A DNA stretch of 27,275 nt from Pseudomonadota bacterium. Lineage in GTDB: Bacteria > Pseudomonadota > Alphaproteobacteria > Azospirillales > Azospirillaceae. Of the stretch, positions 15,244 to 22,048 are shown in pieces. The stretch's first letter is position 1. Every line of letters starts with the position of its first letter. The DNA lies in assembly GCA_023412175.1 (NCBI GenBank), contig JAEYOB010000183.1:1-27275 (forward strand). The letters are read 5' to 3'. Position numbers and translations under genes: made by a program. The notes under the pieces were generated by a model. It was not told where the DNA came from and made no database searches. It was given only the letters and a program-made list of their open reading frames with translations.

Positions 15244-15263
15244 CCACTCGAATCCGCGAGTGG
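15244..15263 (+). terminator. Hairpin after sco, possible terminator
   Basis: CCACTCG (15244-15250) pairs with CGAGTGG (15257-15263) around a 6-nt loop, 22 bp after the sco stop. There is no following T-run, so intrinsic termination is uncertain. It may instead mark transcript 3' end stability. Confidence 0.4.
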
Positions 15264-15266
15264 AGC

Positions 15267-15430
15267 ATGCGAACATTCATCTGTCTGCGCCGCGCCGTGG
15301 CGACCGTCATCGGCGGCTCGGCATCCTGGCCACGGCGGCGACCCCGCGCGTCCTCGGCAGCCCGGACGCGCCGGTTGAGGTTGTCGAGTACGCTTCGCCC
15401 ACAACGGCGCACCAACACGCCTCCAGGTGG
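15267..15430 (+). pseudogene. Frameshifted DsbA-like thioredoxin-fold gene remnant
   Basis: One frame from ATG 15267 reads MRTFICLRRAVATVIGG, a signal-peptide-like start. After a one-base shift near 15317 another frame continues LGILATAATPRVLGSPDAPVEVVEYASPTTAH. The stretch VLGSPDAPVEVVEYAS is the standard lead-in to the CPHC active site of DsbA/BdbD-type proteins, but the cysteines are missing (TTAHQHAS) and the rest of the domain cannot be found. Restoring one C near 15317 joins the two frames. It was probably a fourth redox gene of the sco operon, now dead. Its relationship to the intact DsbA at 18778 is unknown. Confidence 0.55.
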
Positions 15431-15496
15431 ACCAGAGGCACTGGCATTGATGGCAGGTCCAGGTTGTGCCTGTGGCCTTATCTATCGCCTACCGGC

Positions 15497-16030
15497 TCAA
15501 TGATCTTGGTGCGGCTGCGGGCGGGACTCAGCTGGAGACGCGATCTCCTCGCCGAGGATATAATCGTCGGGAACGGCGGAGAACGGGACGATCCGTCCGC
15601 CATGCTCACGAGCGAACGCCTCCGCCGCCTGGAGGGTGGAGAAGGGCACGGGTTCAGGCTTGCCCATACCGCCCATCCGCCCACTGCCGATGACGAAATG
15701 CGCCATCCGGGCTTCGACCCAGGTCTCGCCGGGGTCGGCCCAACTCCTGGCCGTGGCCATGTCCGAGACATAGATGGCGCGGATGTCCTTCGGCTCCTCG
15801 GGAAGTCTGGTGAAGACCAGCGCATCCCGGACGGACGAGAACCAGAAGGGTGCCGGCTCGGCCTCGACAAAAATCTGCGCTTTGGGTCCTTCGTGGTCGA
15901 GCACGCTCATCCGGTCGTAGTAGCCGACCGCCTCACGGGTCAACGCCGCCGGAGGTGGCGCCTCGGCCTTCCGCTCCTCCCCGCACGCGGCCAAGGCCAG
16001 AACCATGAATAGAACCGCTGGCAGGCGCAT
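15497..16030 (-). CDS. nosL: NosL-like copper lipoprotein
   Basis: The product is 177 residues with a lipobox LALAAC (lipidated C16). The body matches NosL: DHEGPKAQI (45-53), FWFSSVRDALVFTRLPEEPKDI (62-83), AIYVSDM, FVIGSGRMGGMG and the AFAREHGGR region. NosL is a Cu(I) chaperone for the CuZ centre of nitrous-oxide reductase. Many NosL proteins have Cys-Gly-Met just before the DHxGPK block. Here it reads YYDRMSVLDHEGPK, so the cysteine is absent, and C16 is the only cysteine in the protein. The start is ATG 16030 with GGGAG upstream. The preceding nosD frame overlaps its first 98 bp. No nosZ is nearby, so the target of any copper delivery is unclear. Confidence 0.87.
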   Translation of the reverse strand: MRLPAVLFMVLALAACGEERKAEAPPPAALTREAVGYYDRMSVLDHEGPKAQIFVEAEPAPFWFSSVRDALVFTRLPEEPKDIRAIYVSDMATARSWADPGETWVEARMAHFVIGSGRMGGMGKPEPVPFSTLQAAEAFAREHGGRIVPFSAVPDDYILGEEIASPAESRPQPHQDH

Positions 16031-17456
16031 CAGCGTGGACTCCCGGTTGCTTGCGTGAGGAGGGTGCCGGTGCGGGCGGCGTCATCAGCGGGCTGGTGTC
16101 CACGATGCCCCCCTTCTGGAGTTGGGGAAGCTGCCTCTGCGCCCAGCGGATCACCTGAATCCCGGGGCTGTTCAGCAGCAGCTTTGCCGACGGGTAGGCC
16201 CACATGACACGATCCACCAGATCATTCGGCCGGTACGCCTCATCGGCAATGCCGTCGCCGTTCAGGTCAAAGGCGGCGTTGTCGGACCAGTAGTTGCCGC
16301 GCCCGTTCTCCGACCATTCGACCACGCGGGCACCGACGTACTTCACCTGGGTGTGGTTGCCAACGAAGGCATTTCCGACAATGGTGTTGCGTTCGGAGCC
16401 GCCGGTGACGTGCGCGCCGATCTCACAGCCCTCGAACCAGTTGTCCCGGAACTCGTTCCTGACGGACCCTAGGACGAACACGCACTTGCCGGTGCCGATC
16501 CGCGGTCCGTCGGACGGTTCGGCTTCCTGCGGAACGTCCGGATCCTGGTCGCCCTGGTCGCCTCGGACGGCGGTCGCGATCTCGAAGCGCCCCTTCACGG
16601 CGTTGCCCGCGATCCGCGACCCGTTGACGGAGTGCAGCAGGAAGGCGTGGTCATGGTCGCCCTGCGAGAGATTGCCCCGGACCACGATGCGATTGGACAT
16701 CATGATCGCGTAACCGACCTGATTGCCGACGGAGATGTTTCCGGACACCTCGCTGTCGTTGGTGTCCATGTAGTGAATGCCGAAGCGTACCCCCTCCAGC
16801 CGATTGCCGTTGAAGCGGTTCCGCTGGGTCTTGCTGACAAAGATGCCGTCGCGCCCTTTGACGATCCGGTTGCCGACGATGCGAGTGCCCGGACTGTTCC
16901 AGACCGATACACCGTTGCCGCGATCAGACATCCTGAGGTCATCGCGGCCGATGATCGTATTCCCCCGCACCAGCACGTCGGTCGGCCCCCAGACATAGAC
17001 CCCGAAGAGGTTCCCTTCGAGGTGATTGCCCTCGATCACCGCCCGGTCGGCGGCACGGTCGAGGTAGATGCCGGACGCGATACGCTCCCGGTCCGTACCC
17101 GAACCGCGGACGACCAGATTGCGCACGGCGACGTCCGGGGCCTTGACGGTGATCACCCGGCCCTGCTCCCGGCCATCGAGCACGGCCCCGGCCTCGCCTT
17201 GCAGCGTCAGCGGGCGCATCACCGTCACAGGGCCATGATGCACGCCGGGTTCGAGCACAAGCACATCGCCGTCCGCCGCGGCGTCCAGAGCCGCCTGCAA
17301 AGCCTCCCCACCCGCGGGAACCCGCGTGGTACCGGCGGAGACAGGCTCAGCGAGAACGCCCATGGCGACGCCGAGCAGCCCAACAAGAACCACGCGGATG
17401 CGGCATCCGCAGCGTTGTCCGATGCGGCCGGTCAAAATTGGGTTCCAGGTTGTCAT
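15933..17456 (-). CDS. nosD: NosD-like periplasmic copper-binding / beta-helix protein
   Basis: The product is about 507 residues with a signal peptide ending near the AEPVSAG segment, then a right-handed beta-helix of parallel PbH1 repeats (many 'GN.I.G' turns such as IEGNHLEGNLFGVYVWG). The NosD-specific end GNYWSDNAAFDLNGDGIADEAYRPNDLVDRVMW follows, in pieces of one CASH domain. NosD normally works with the NosF ATPase and NosY permease to mature N2O reductase. Neither is present. ATG 17456 is favoured over ATG 17483 because GGAG lies at 17468-17471. After the usual end near 'PLMTPP' the frame runs on about 50 residues into nosL, suggesting that its original stop was lost, perhaps when nosF-nosY were deleted. 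Confidence 0.87.
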   Translation of the reverse strand: MTTWNPILTGRIGQRCGCRIRVVLVGLLGVAMGVLAEPVSAGTTRVPAGGEALQAALDAAADGDVLVLEPGVHHGPVTVMRPLTLQGEAGAVLDGREQGRVITVKAPDVAVRNLVVRGSGTDRERIASGIYLDRAADRAVIEGNHLEGNLFGVYVWGPTDVLVRGNTIIGRDDLRMSDRGNGVSVWNSPGTRIVGNRIVKGRDGIFVSKTQRNRFNGNRLEGVRFGIHYMDTNDSEVSGNISVGNQVGYAIMMSNRIVVRGNLSQGDHDHAFLLHSVNGSRIAGNAVKGRFEIATAVRGDQGDQDPDVPQEAEPSDGPRIGTGKCVFVLGSVRNEFRDNWFEGCEIGAHVTGGSERNTIVGNAFVGNHTQVKYVGARVVEWSENGRGNYWSDNAAFDLNGDGIADEAYRPNDLVDRVMWAYPSAKLLLNSPGIQVIRWAQRQLPQLQKGGIVDTSPLMTPPAPAPSSRKQPGVHADAPASGSIHGSGLGRVRGGAEGRGATSGGVDP

Positions 17457-17512
17457 AATGCGGCATTCTCCGCTGTGCTTCATAAGGGACGTCCACCGGA
17501 CGGAGAGTTCCG

Positions 17513-17526
17513 TTGATGGAAGTCAA
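17513..17526. promoter_or_regulatory. FNR/NnrR-type dyad TTGATGGAAGTCAA
   Basis: TTGAT-GGAA-GTCAA matches the FNR/DNR/NnrR consensus TTGAY-N4-RTCAA. It sits between divergent nosD and the cysteine-rich gene. Its centre (17519.5) is 31 bp from a TAGTAT -10-like hexamer (17548-17553) on the plus strand, close to the spacing of a class II site at -41.5 for the rightward gene. For nosD the nearest -10-like element is about 37 bp away. Control by oxygen or nitric oxide is therefore expected. Confidence 0.65.
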
Positions 17527-17599
17527 CGCGGGAAAAGAAAGGCGGTGTAGTATGGCGGCGGCTTTGCGGTCCCCCGCGCAGCCGGGAAGGTTTTAGGGT

Positions 17600-18049
17600 A
17601 TGATAAGCGGTTTCGGAGCAATTTTTCGGTACATGGCGGTTGGCCTGCTTCTGCTGGCCATGCTCGTCGCGCCGTTGGCCCCGCTGACCGCCCCGGCTCG
17701 GGCCAGCGCCCTCTCCGACCACTGCGGCCATGCCGCCGGATCGCTGGCCCCAAGCCCTGTCGGCACCAATCCCGTGTGCGCCAGCGCTTCTCCCTGCGCG
17801 TCCAGCCTCGAGGGGACGGCGCCGACCGAAGCGGCGAGCCGGAGCGGCTGCCCCGACATCGACGGCGCGTCGGGGCTCGGCGACGGCTGCATGGCCGTGG
17901 ACTGTCACGCGATGCACGTCAGCCTGCCCATGGGCAACGCACTGCCCCTCGTCGTTCCGCCGCCTGCGTCGGGGGCGATGCCTGGCACCGTCCCGTTGAA
18001 CGGCATCGCGGTCGATCCCGCGCTGAAACCACCGCGCTCATCCATCTGA
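17600..18049 (+). CDS. Exported Cys/His/Met-containing protein of unknown function
   Basis: The product is 149 residues and not assigned to a family. A signal peptide with a strong hydrophobic core (YMAVGLLLLAMLVAPLAPL) probably ends at ARA-SAL near 35. The mature part has six cysteines (42, 60, 66, 84, 97, 102), the cluster GCMAVDCHAMH (96-106) and a proline-rich end KPPRSSI. An even cysteine number in a periplasmic protein suggests disulfides, and the C/H/M cluster could bind copper. The ATG at 17600 is preceded by GGGAAGG (17584-17590). It lies just after an FNR-type site, is divergent from nosD, and lies 240 bp before dsbB-dsbA. A role in metal binding is inferred only. Confidence 0.6.
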   Translation: MISGFGAIFRYMAVGLLLLAMLVAPLAPLTAPARASALSDHCGHAAGSLAPSPVGTNPVCASASPCASSLEGTAPTEAASRSGCPDIDGASGLGDGCMAVDCHAMHVSLPMGNALPLVVPPPASGAMPGTVPLNGIAVDPALKPPRSSI

Positions 18050-18219
18050 TCGCCCGGCCCACGCCGGACTCGGCCGCCTCACCGCCCGCGCACGTGGACG
18101 TGTAGGCGTCTCGCCGCGTCCGTGGCGAGGGTCATCAGCGGCCATGGCGCCGCGATGGAGCCACAGGCTTACATCCGCCCACACGTCAGCGGGTCCCTGA
18201 GTTCCGAAAGAATGCAGAG

Positions 18220-18285
18220 ATGTTCATGAAATCTAAGAAGGTTGCGACCGCCTACGAAGCTGCTGCGGTGGCGAAACGGAATTGA
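18220..18285 (+). CDS. Possible 21-codon leader ORF before dsbB
   Basis: ATG at 18220 begins MFMKSKKVATAYEAAAVAKR and stops at 18285, 4 nt before the dsbB ATG. It is lysine-rich and has no clear ribosome site, only AGAG close to the start. It might couple translation to dsbB or simply be chance. Kept at low confidence because of its tight position. Confidence 0.25.
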   Translation: MFMKSKKVATAYEAAAVAKRN

Positions 18286-18289
18286 CGAC

Positions 18290-18781
18290 ATGGCAAACAA
18301 CAGGACACGACCGAAAAAGCGCCAGGACAGCGCCGTTCAGCCTCCCGTGGCCGAGGCGTCGCAGGGGGAGCCGCTTTGGACGATGCTCTTTGCGGCGTGG
18401 GTCATCGCGCTGGGCTCAACCCTGAGCGTGCTCTTCATCGGCGAGATCATGGGCCAGACCCCATGCGTGCTGTGCTGGTACCAGCGGGCCTTCATGTTCC
18501 CGTTGACGGTGATCCTCGCCATCGCCTGCTATCGAACGGATGGTGCGGTGTGGCGCTACGCTCTGCCGCTGGCCGCCATCGGCGCCGTCATCGCCATCTG
18601 GCACACGCTGGTCTTCACCGGTGTGGCGCCGGCCGCGCTGGAACCCTGCGGTGCAGGCCCGTCCTGCTCCAGCGACACCATGACCATCCTCGGGGGCATC
18701 CCGCTCCCGCTCCTGTCGGTTGGCGCGTTCGGCGCCATCGTCGTTCTCATGCACCTCGTCCGGAAGAAGCTCACCCCATGA
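18290..18781 (+). CDS. dsbB: DsbB/BdbC-type disulfide bond formation protein
   Basis: The product is 163 residues with four membrane helices. The two functional cysteine pairs are visible: C59-V-L-C62 followed by WYQR (the quinone-linked pair of DsbB) and C120-GAGPS-C126 in the second periplasmic loop, in the short BdbC-like spacing. It reoxidises a DsbA-type partner using the respiratory quinone pool. ATG 18290 was chosen over a TTG at 18242 because the ORF before it is a short charged stretch. A ~30-residue polar N-terminal tail remains. Its stop overlaps the dsbA start (ATGA), so the two are translated together. Confidence 0.88.
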   Translation: MANNRTRPKKRQDSAVQPPVAEASQGEPLWTMLFAAWVIALGSTLSVLFIGEIMGQTPCVLCWYQRAFMFPLTVILAIACYRTDGAVWRYALPLAAIGAVIAIWHTLVFTGVAPAALEPCGAGPSCSSDTMTILGGIPLPLLSVGAFGAIVVLMHLVRKKLTP

Positions 18782-19446
18782 CCAAACGCACCCTCGTCGT
18801 CCTGACGGCCATCGTGTCCGTTGTCGTGTTCGCGGCCGCAGGCTGGTGGTTTACTGCCAAGCAGGCAGGTAATGCGGGCGTGCAGGTGGCCGACGCCGCC
18901 GTGCTCGTGCGACCGCATTCGCCGATCTTCGGTCCGAAGACGGCGCCCGTCACCATCGTCGAGTTCTTCGACCCTGCCTGCGAGACCTGCCGGGCCTTCT
19001 ATCCCGTGGTCAAGGAGATCATGGCCCGGTTCCCCGATCAGGTCCGTCTGGTGATCCGGTACACCCCTCTCCACCAGGGCTCGGACGAGGTGGTTCGCCT
19101 GCTCGAAACCGCGCGGCAGCAACGGAAGTTCGAACCCGTGCTGGAGGCCATCCTGCGTGCCCAGCCGCAATGGGCAAGCCACAGCGCGCCGCGCATCGAC
19201 AAGGCGTGGGAGGCGGCGGCGGCGGCCGGTCTCGACATTGCCAAGGCGCGCGATACGCTGATGTCGCCGGGCGTGACGGCCGTCCTGGATCAGGACCGCA
19301 GCGACTCGGTGGCGGTCGGTGCGCAGAAGACGCCGACGTTCCTGGTCAACGGCAAGCATTTGCCGAGCTTCGGCGCCCAGCAACTTTACGACCTCGTTGA
19401 AAACGAGGTGCGGGCGGCGCGGGCCACGTCCGCCAAGGGCAGCTGA
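18778..19446 (+). CDS. DsbA/BdbD-type thiol-disulfide oxidoreductase
   Basis: The product is 222 residues: an N-terminal membrane anchor or signal (about 5-25), then a thioredoxin fold with helical insert. The active site is C68-E-T-C71 in FFDPACETCRAFYP, and the cis-proline loop KTPTFLVNG (P186) is present. CETC is an unusual dipeptide for DsbA (CPHC is classical) and is seen in some BdbD-like proteins. It should oxidise periplasmic thiols with DsbB, encoded with a 4-nt overlap upstream. The likely client is the cysteine-rich exported protein just upstream, but this is inferred. The copy at 15267 is a different, broken gene. Confidence 0.88.
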   Translation: MTKRTLVVLTAIVSVVVFAAAGWWFTAKQAGNAGVQVADAAVLVRPHSPIFGPKTAPVTIVEFFDPACETCRAFYPVVKEIMARFPDQVRLVIRYTPLHQGSDEVVRLLETARQQRKFEPVLEAILRAQPQWASHSAPRIDKAWEAAAAAGLDIAKARDTLMSPGVTAVLDQDRSDSVAVGAQKTPTFLVNGKHLPSFGAQQLYDLVENEVRAARATSAKGS

Positions 19447-19453
19447 GTCGGAG

Positions 19454-19600
19454 GTGGTCTACGGCTTGGCCGCCCACCGCCTCGTCAGCGACAAGCTCGG
19501 CGAGGAACGCGGCATCGAGGCCGAGCCCGCGGTAAGCCGAGCCTGCGCCGACCTGTCGCCGGAGGAATGCCGGTCGGTGGCGGCCGAGAGCGCGCCTCAC
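19454..19600 (+). pseudogene. Possible short coding remnant between dsbA and the ZIP gene
   Basis: A frame reading VVYGLAAHRLVSDKLGEERG then IEAEPAVSRACADLSPEECR has almost all codons ending in G or C and no stops for ~48 codons. This is typical of real coding sequence in this genome. No start with a ribosome site is visible, and the frame then runs into the antisense of the ZIP gene. It may be the end of a lost gene. Not recognised. Confidence 0.25.
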
Positions 19601-20754
19601 GCCTGGACCAGCAGCGCCGTCCCGTACATGACGGCTACGCCGAGGAACACTCCGGCCAGGGCGGACGGCGTCGCCCAGGAGGCGCCCTGTCGGCGCGCTT
19701 GGCGGACCATCAGGCCGCCGACCTCGACGACGACCTGGAGGATCGCCCCGGCGCCCACGGCCAGCGCCAACGCTGCCCAGTGCGGCGAGAAGGCGTAGCT
19801 GCCCAGCCAGATGCCCGCGACGGCGGGCAGCCCGGCCAGAGCGGCCAAGCCGACGAAGACGGGCCAGCGCGGCCGCTCGCCGACCAGCGGCGCGACGATG
19901 CCGATCCCCTCGGTGACGTTGTGCAGCGTGAAGCCCAGCACCAGGAAGGTGCCGAGCGCGGCGGCGCCCGTGGCGAAGGCCGAGCCGATGGCGAGCCCCT
20001 CGCCAAGGTTGTGCAGCCCGATCCCCAGCGCGATGGAGGTCGCCAGGGTCACGCCGCCGATCTCGTCGCCCTTGCGGCGGGCCACCGCCATCAGCAGCGC
20101 GAACGCCAGGGCGGCGACGATCCACACCATGGCGCCGCCCTTGAAGCCGGGCGCGGCCCCGGCGGCAAGCTCCAGCGCCTCGCCGAGCGTGTCGACCAGC
20201 AGGAAGCCGAGCAGGCCGACGGTGAGCGCCAGGGCGAAGCCGAAGGTCCGCGTACCGCCCGCGCGCAGGGCCGGGTAGAACAGCATCCCGAGGGCGACCG
20301 GCACCACGCCGACGAACACGCCCACCAGGCCGAGCAGGCCGACGCTGTTCGACTCCGGCGTCGCCACAGCGACGTCGATGGCGTGCTCGAAGGTGACGCC
20401 GGTCCGGGTGACCAGGACGACCTTGTGCGTCTCGCCGAGCACCCAGGGGTAGGGGATGCGCAGCCACGCCGCCGACAGCCGCCCGAGGTCGCCGGGCGGG
20501 TCCTGGACGAAGTTCCAGTAGGCGCCGTCCACTTGCGCCTGGGCGATCCGCATCGGTTCCGTGCCCCCGGCGCGGAGCAGGAGCGCGATGCCGTCGCCGT
20601 CGAGGACGTGCCGTTCGACGGTGATCCGCTCGACCGGCGGCGCCCGGCCGGTCAGCGGGCGCAACGGGTCGGCGGCGAGGAACGCGGCCGCAACGGCGAC
20701 GATCAGCAGCAAGGGTGCGAGAACGGCAACAAGGGTGCGGCCGGGCGTGGTCAT
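19597..20754 (-). CDS. ZIP-family divalent metal transporter with N-terminal extracytoplasmic domain
   Basis: The product is 385 residues. After an N-terminal helix (about 7-28) comes a polar region of ~105 residues (30-135) predicted outside the cytoplasm. The ZIP core (about 138-385) follows, with the binuclear metal-site motifs HNLGEG (248-253) in one helix and HNVTEG (278-283) in the next. ZIP proteins of the ZupT/GufA type import Zn, Fe or Mn. The start ATG 20754 overlaps the stop of the upstream multicopper oxidase gene (ATGA), so the two are translationally coupled. MntR is encoded divergently, which points to Mn (or Fe/Mn) as cargo. The extra domain is not usual in plain ZupT, and its role is unknown. 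Confidence 0.85.
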   Translation of the reverse strand: MTTPGRTLVAVLAPLLLIVAVAAAFLAADPLRPLTGRAPPVERITVERHVLDGDGIALLLRAGGTEPMRIAQAQVDGAYWNFVQDPPGDLGRLSAAWLRIPYPWVLGETHKVVLVTRTGVTFEHAIDVAVATPESNSVGLLGLVGVFVGVVPVALGMLFYPALRAGGTRTFGFALALTVGLLGFLLVDTLGEALELAAGAAPGFKGGAMVWIVAALAFALLMAVARRKGDEIGGVTLATSIALGIGLHNLGEGLAIGSAFATGAAALGTFLVLGFTLHNVTEGIGIVAPLVGERPRWPVFVGLAALAGLPAVAGIWLGSYAFSPHWAALALAVGAGAILQVVVEVGGLMVRQARRQGASWATPSALAGVFLGVAVMYGTALLVQA

Positions 20755-21866
20755 GCAACGCTCTCCCGCACATCGAACATGCTCATCCAGCCGAGCTCGA
20801 TGAACTCGGACTGATGGGCGTGGAACATGTAGAGGCCCGCCTCGTGGTCCTTGAAGCTGAACTCCAGGATGCCGCGCTGTCCCTGGCACTGCGTCACGGT
20901 GTCGACGGTGCGCAGCGTCGGTGTCAGCGTCGTGCCGTGGTCGTAGTAGTCGAAGAAGTTGCCGTGCAGGTGGAAGCTGTTGATCGGGTCGAATTCCGTC
21001 ACGTTGACCAGATAGACCCGCACCGGCCGGGAGCGGTCGATGACGATGGGGCGCTTGGAGTAGGCGTGGGCGACGGTGTTGGCGGCGTAGACCTCATTCT
21101 CCTCGTCGAAGTTGGTGTCGAAGGCGTTCATCACCATCACGAGCTCCTGCCAGCCCCGGTTCTCGTCGGTGCCCAGCAGGCGCGAGCGCGCGGTCGCCTC
21201 GTGCTCGGGGTGGCGCGCCGGATCGGGATCGACGATGAAGGCGCCGTACAGGCCCTTGTGGATGTGCCGTTTCACCGGGACGGTGTGGCAGTGGTAGAGG
21301 TGGCAGCCGAATGGGAAGGCGTCGAACTCGTAGGTGAACGTGCCGCCGGGCTGGACGTCTCCAGCCCCCGGCACGCCGTCCATACGGGCGGCGTGGATGC
21401 CGTGGAAGTGGATGGAATGCGCGTGCGAGCCGCGGTTGTGGAAGCGCACGCGCACCCGCTCGCCCTCTGTGACCCGAATGGTCGGCCCCGGGACGCGGCC
21501 GTTGTAGGTCCAGGCGGGAAACAGGATGCCCGGTGCGATCTCAATCTCCTTGTCCTCGGCAACGATGTCGAACTTGCGGCAGGGACGGCCGTCAGGGCCC
21601 CGGACCAGCGTGCCGGTGTCCCAGTCGGTCAGCATGCGATGGGGGTCGAAGCCGTTGCGGGCGTGGTCGACCTCGCCGACCGTCATCATGCCGCCGTGCA
21701 TGGCGTGAGCGGCCGATGCTGGCGCTGCGGGCGGTGCGTGTCCGGACCCATGGGGTTGGGCTGCGGCACCGCGCAGAGCCAACCCTGCGGCCTGGGCACC
21801 GCCCAGCAGAGCGCTGCCCGCCAGAAGCAGCCGACGTGTCACAGGAAGGCTGAACAGGGACTTCAT
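20751..21866 (-). CDS. Two-domain multicopper oxidase (type-1 Cu in domain 1)
   Basis: The product is 371 residues with a Tat-like signal (TRRLLLAGSALLGG). Domain 1 has HSIHFHG (150-156) and YHCHTVPVKRHIHKGLYG (191-208), with type-1 ligands C193 and probably H201 and an axial Leu206 in place of Met. Domain 2 has SFHLHG (297-302) and MFHAHQSEFIELGWM (347-361), where the His-Cys-His motif has alanine, so it carries no type-1 site. This is the arrangement of two-domain oxidases with the blue copper only in domain 1. It should oxidise a metal or phenolic substrate with O2 in the periplasm. A histidine/methionine-rich stretch precedes domain 1. The ribosome site is weak. It is co-transcribed with the ZIP transporter. 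Confidence 0.88.
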   Translation of the reverse strand: MKSLFSLPVTRRLLLAGSALLGGAQAAGLALRGAAAQPHGSGHAPPAAPASAAHAMHGGMMTVGEVDHARNGFDPHRMLTDWDTGTLVRGPDGRPCRKFDIVAEDKEIEIAPGILFPAWTYNGRVPGPTIRVTEGERVRVRFHNRGSHAHSIHFHGIHAARMDGVPGAGDVQPGGTFTYEFDAFPFGCHLYHCHTVPVKRHIHKGLYGAFIVDPDPARHPEHEATARSRLLGTDENRGWQELVMVMNAFDTNFDEENEVYAANTVAHAYSKRPIVIDRSRPVRVYLVNVTEFDPINSFHLHGNFFDYYDHGTTLTPTLRTVDTVTQCQGQRGILEFSFKDHEAGLYMFHAHQSEFIELGWMSMFDVRESVA

Positions 21867-21929
21867 GCCGCGGTTCCCGCGTGGGGCCGATGCTGTTTAC
21901 GGCCCAGTGATGTGCCTGAAGCCATAACA

Positions 21930-21945
21930 TGTAGCCTCGGCTACA
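21930..21945. promoter_or_regulatory. Candidate MntR operator palindrome TGTAGCC-TC-GGCTACA
   Basis: A perfect 16-bp inverted repeat lies in the divergent region between the oxidase gene and mntR. Its core TAGC-N4-GCTA has the spacing of the E. coli MntR site (ATAGC-N4-GCTAT). It is 64 bp upstream of the oxidase start and about 104 bp upstream of the mntR GTG. Repression of the oxidase-ZIP operon by metal-bound MntR is the simplest reading. Confidence 0.6.
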
Positions 21946-22048
21946 GTTCTCAACGGCGGCTCGACATCCCCTTCGGAGCAGCCGGAAGCACCGCTGCCCC
22001 CGACACGCGATATCGTGGCATAATGCATGTGCGTGGGAGGGGCAGACA

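Noticed and set aside
18376..19446. A long frame starting inside dsbB and running in phase with the DsbA protein
   Set aside because: The portion before 18778 is an out-of-frame reading of dsbB. The ATGA overlap at 18778 gives a normal DsbA start with a membrane anchor.
19567..20814. A 415-codon frame antisense to the ZIP gene
   Set aside because: The translation is rich in Arg, Gln, Asp and Gly and lacks hydrophobic or domain pattern. It is a GC-rich shadow of the ZIP gene.
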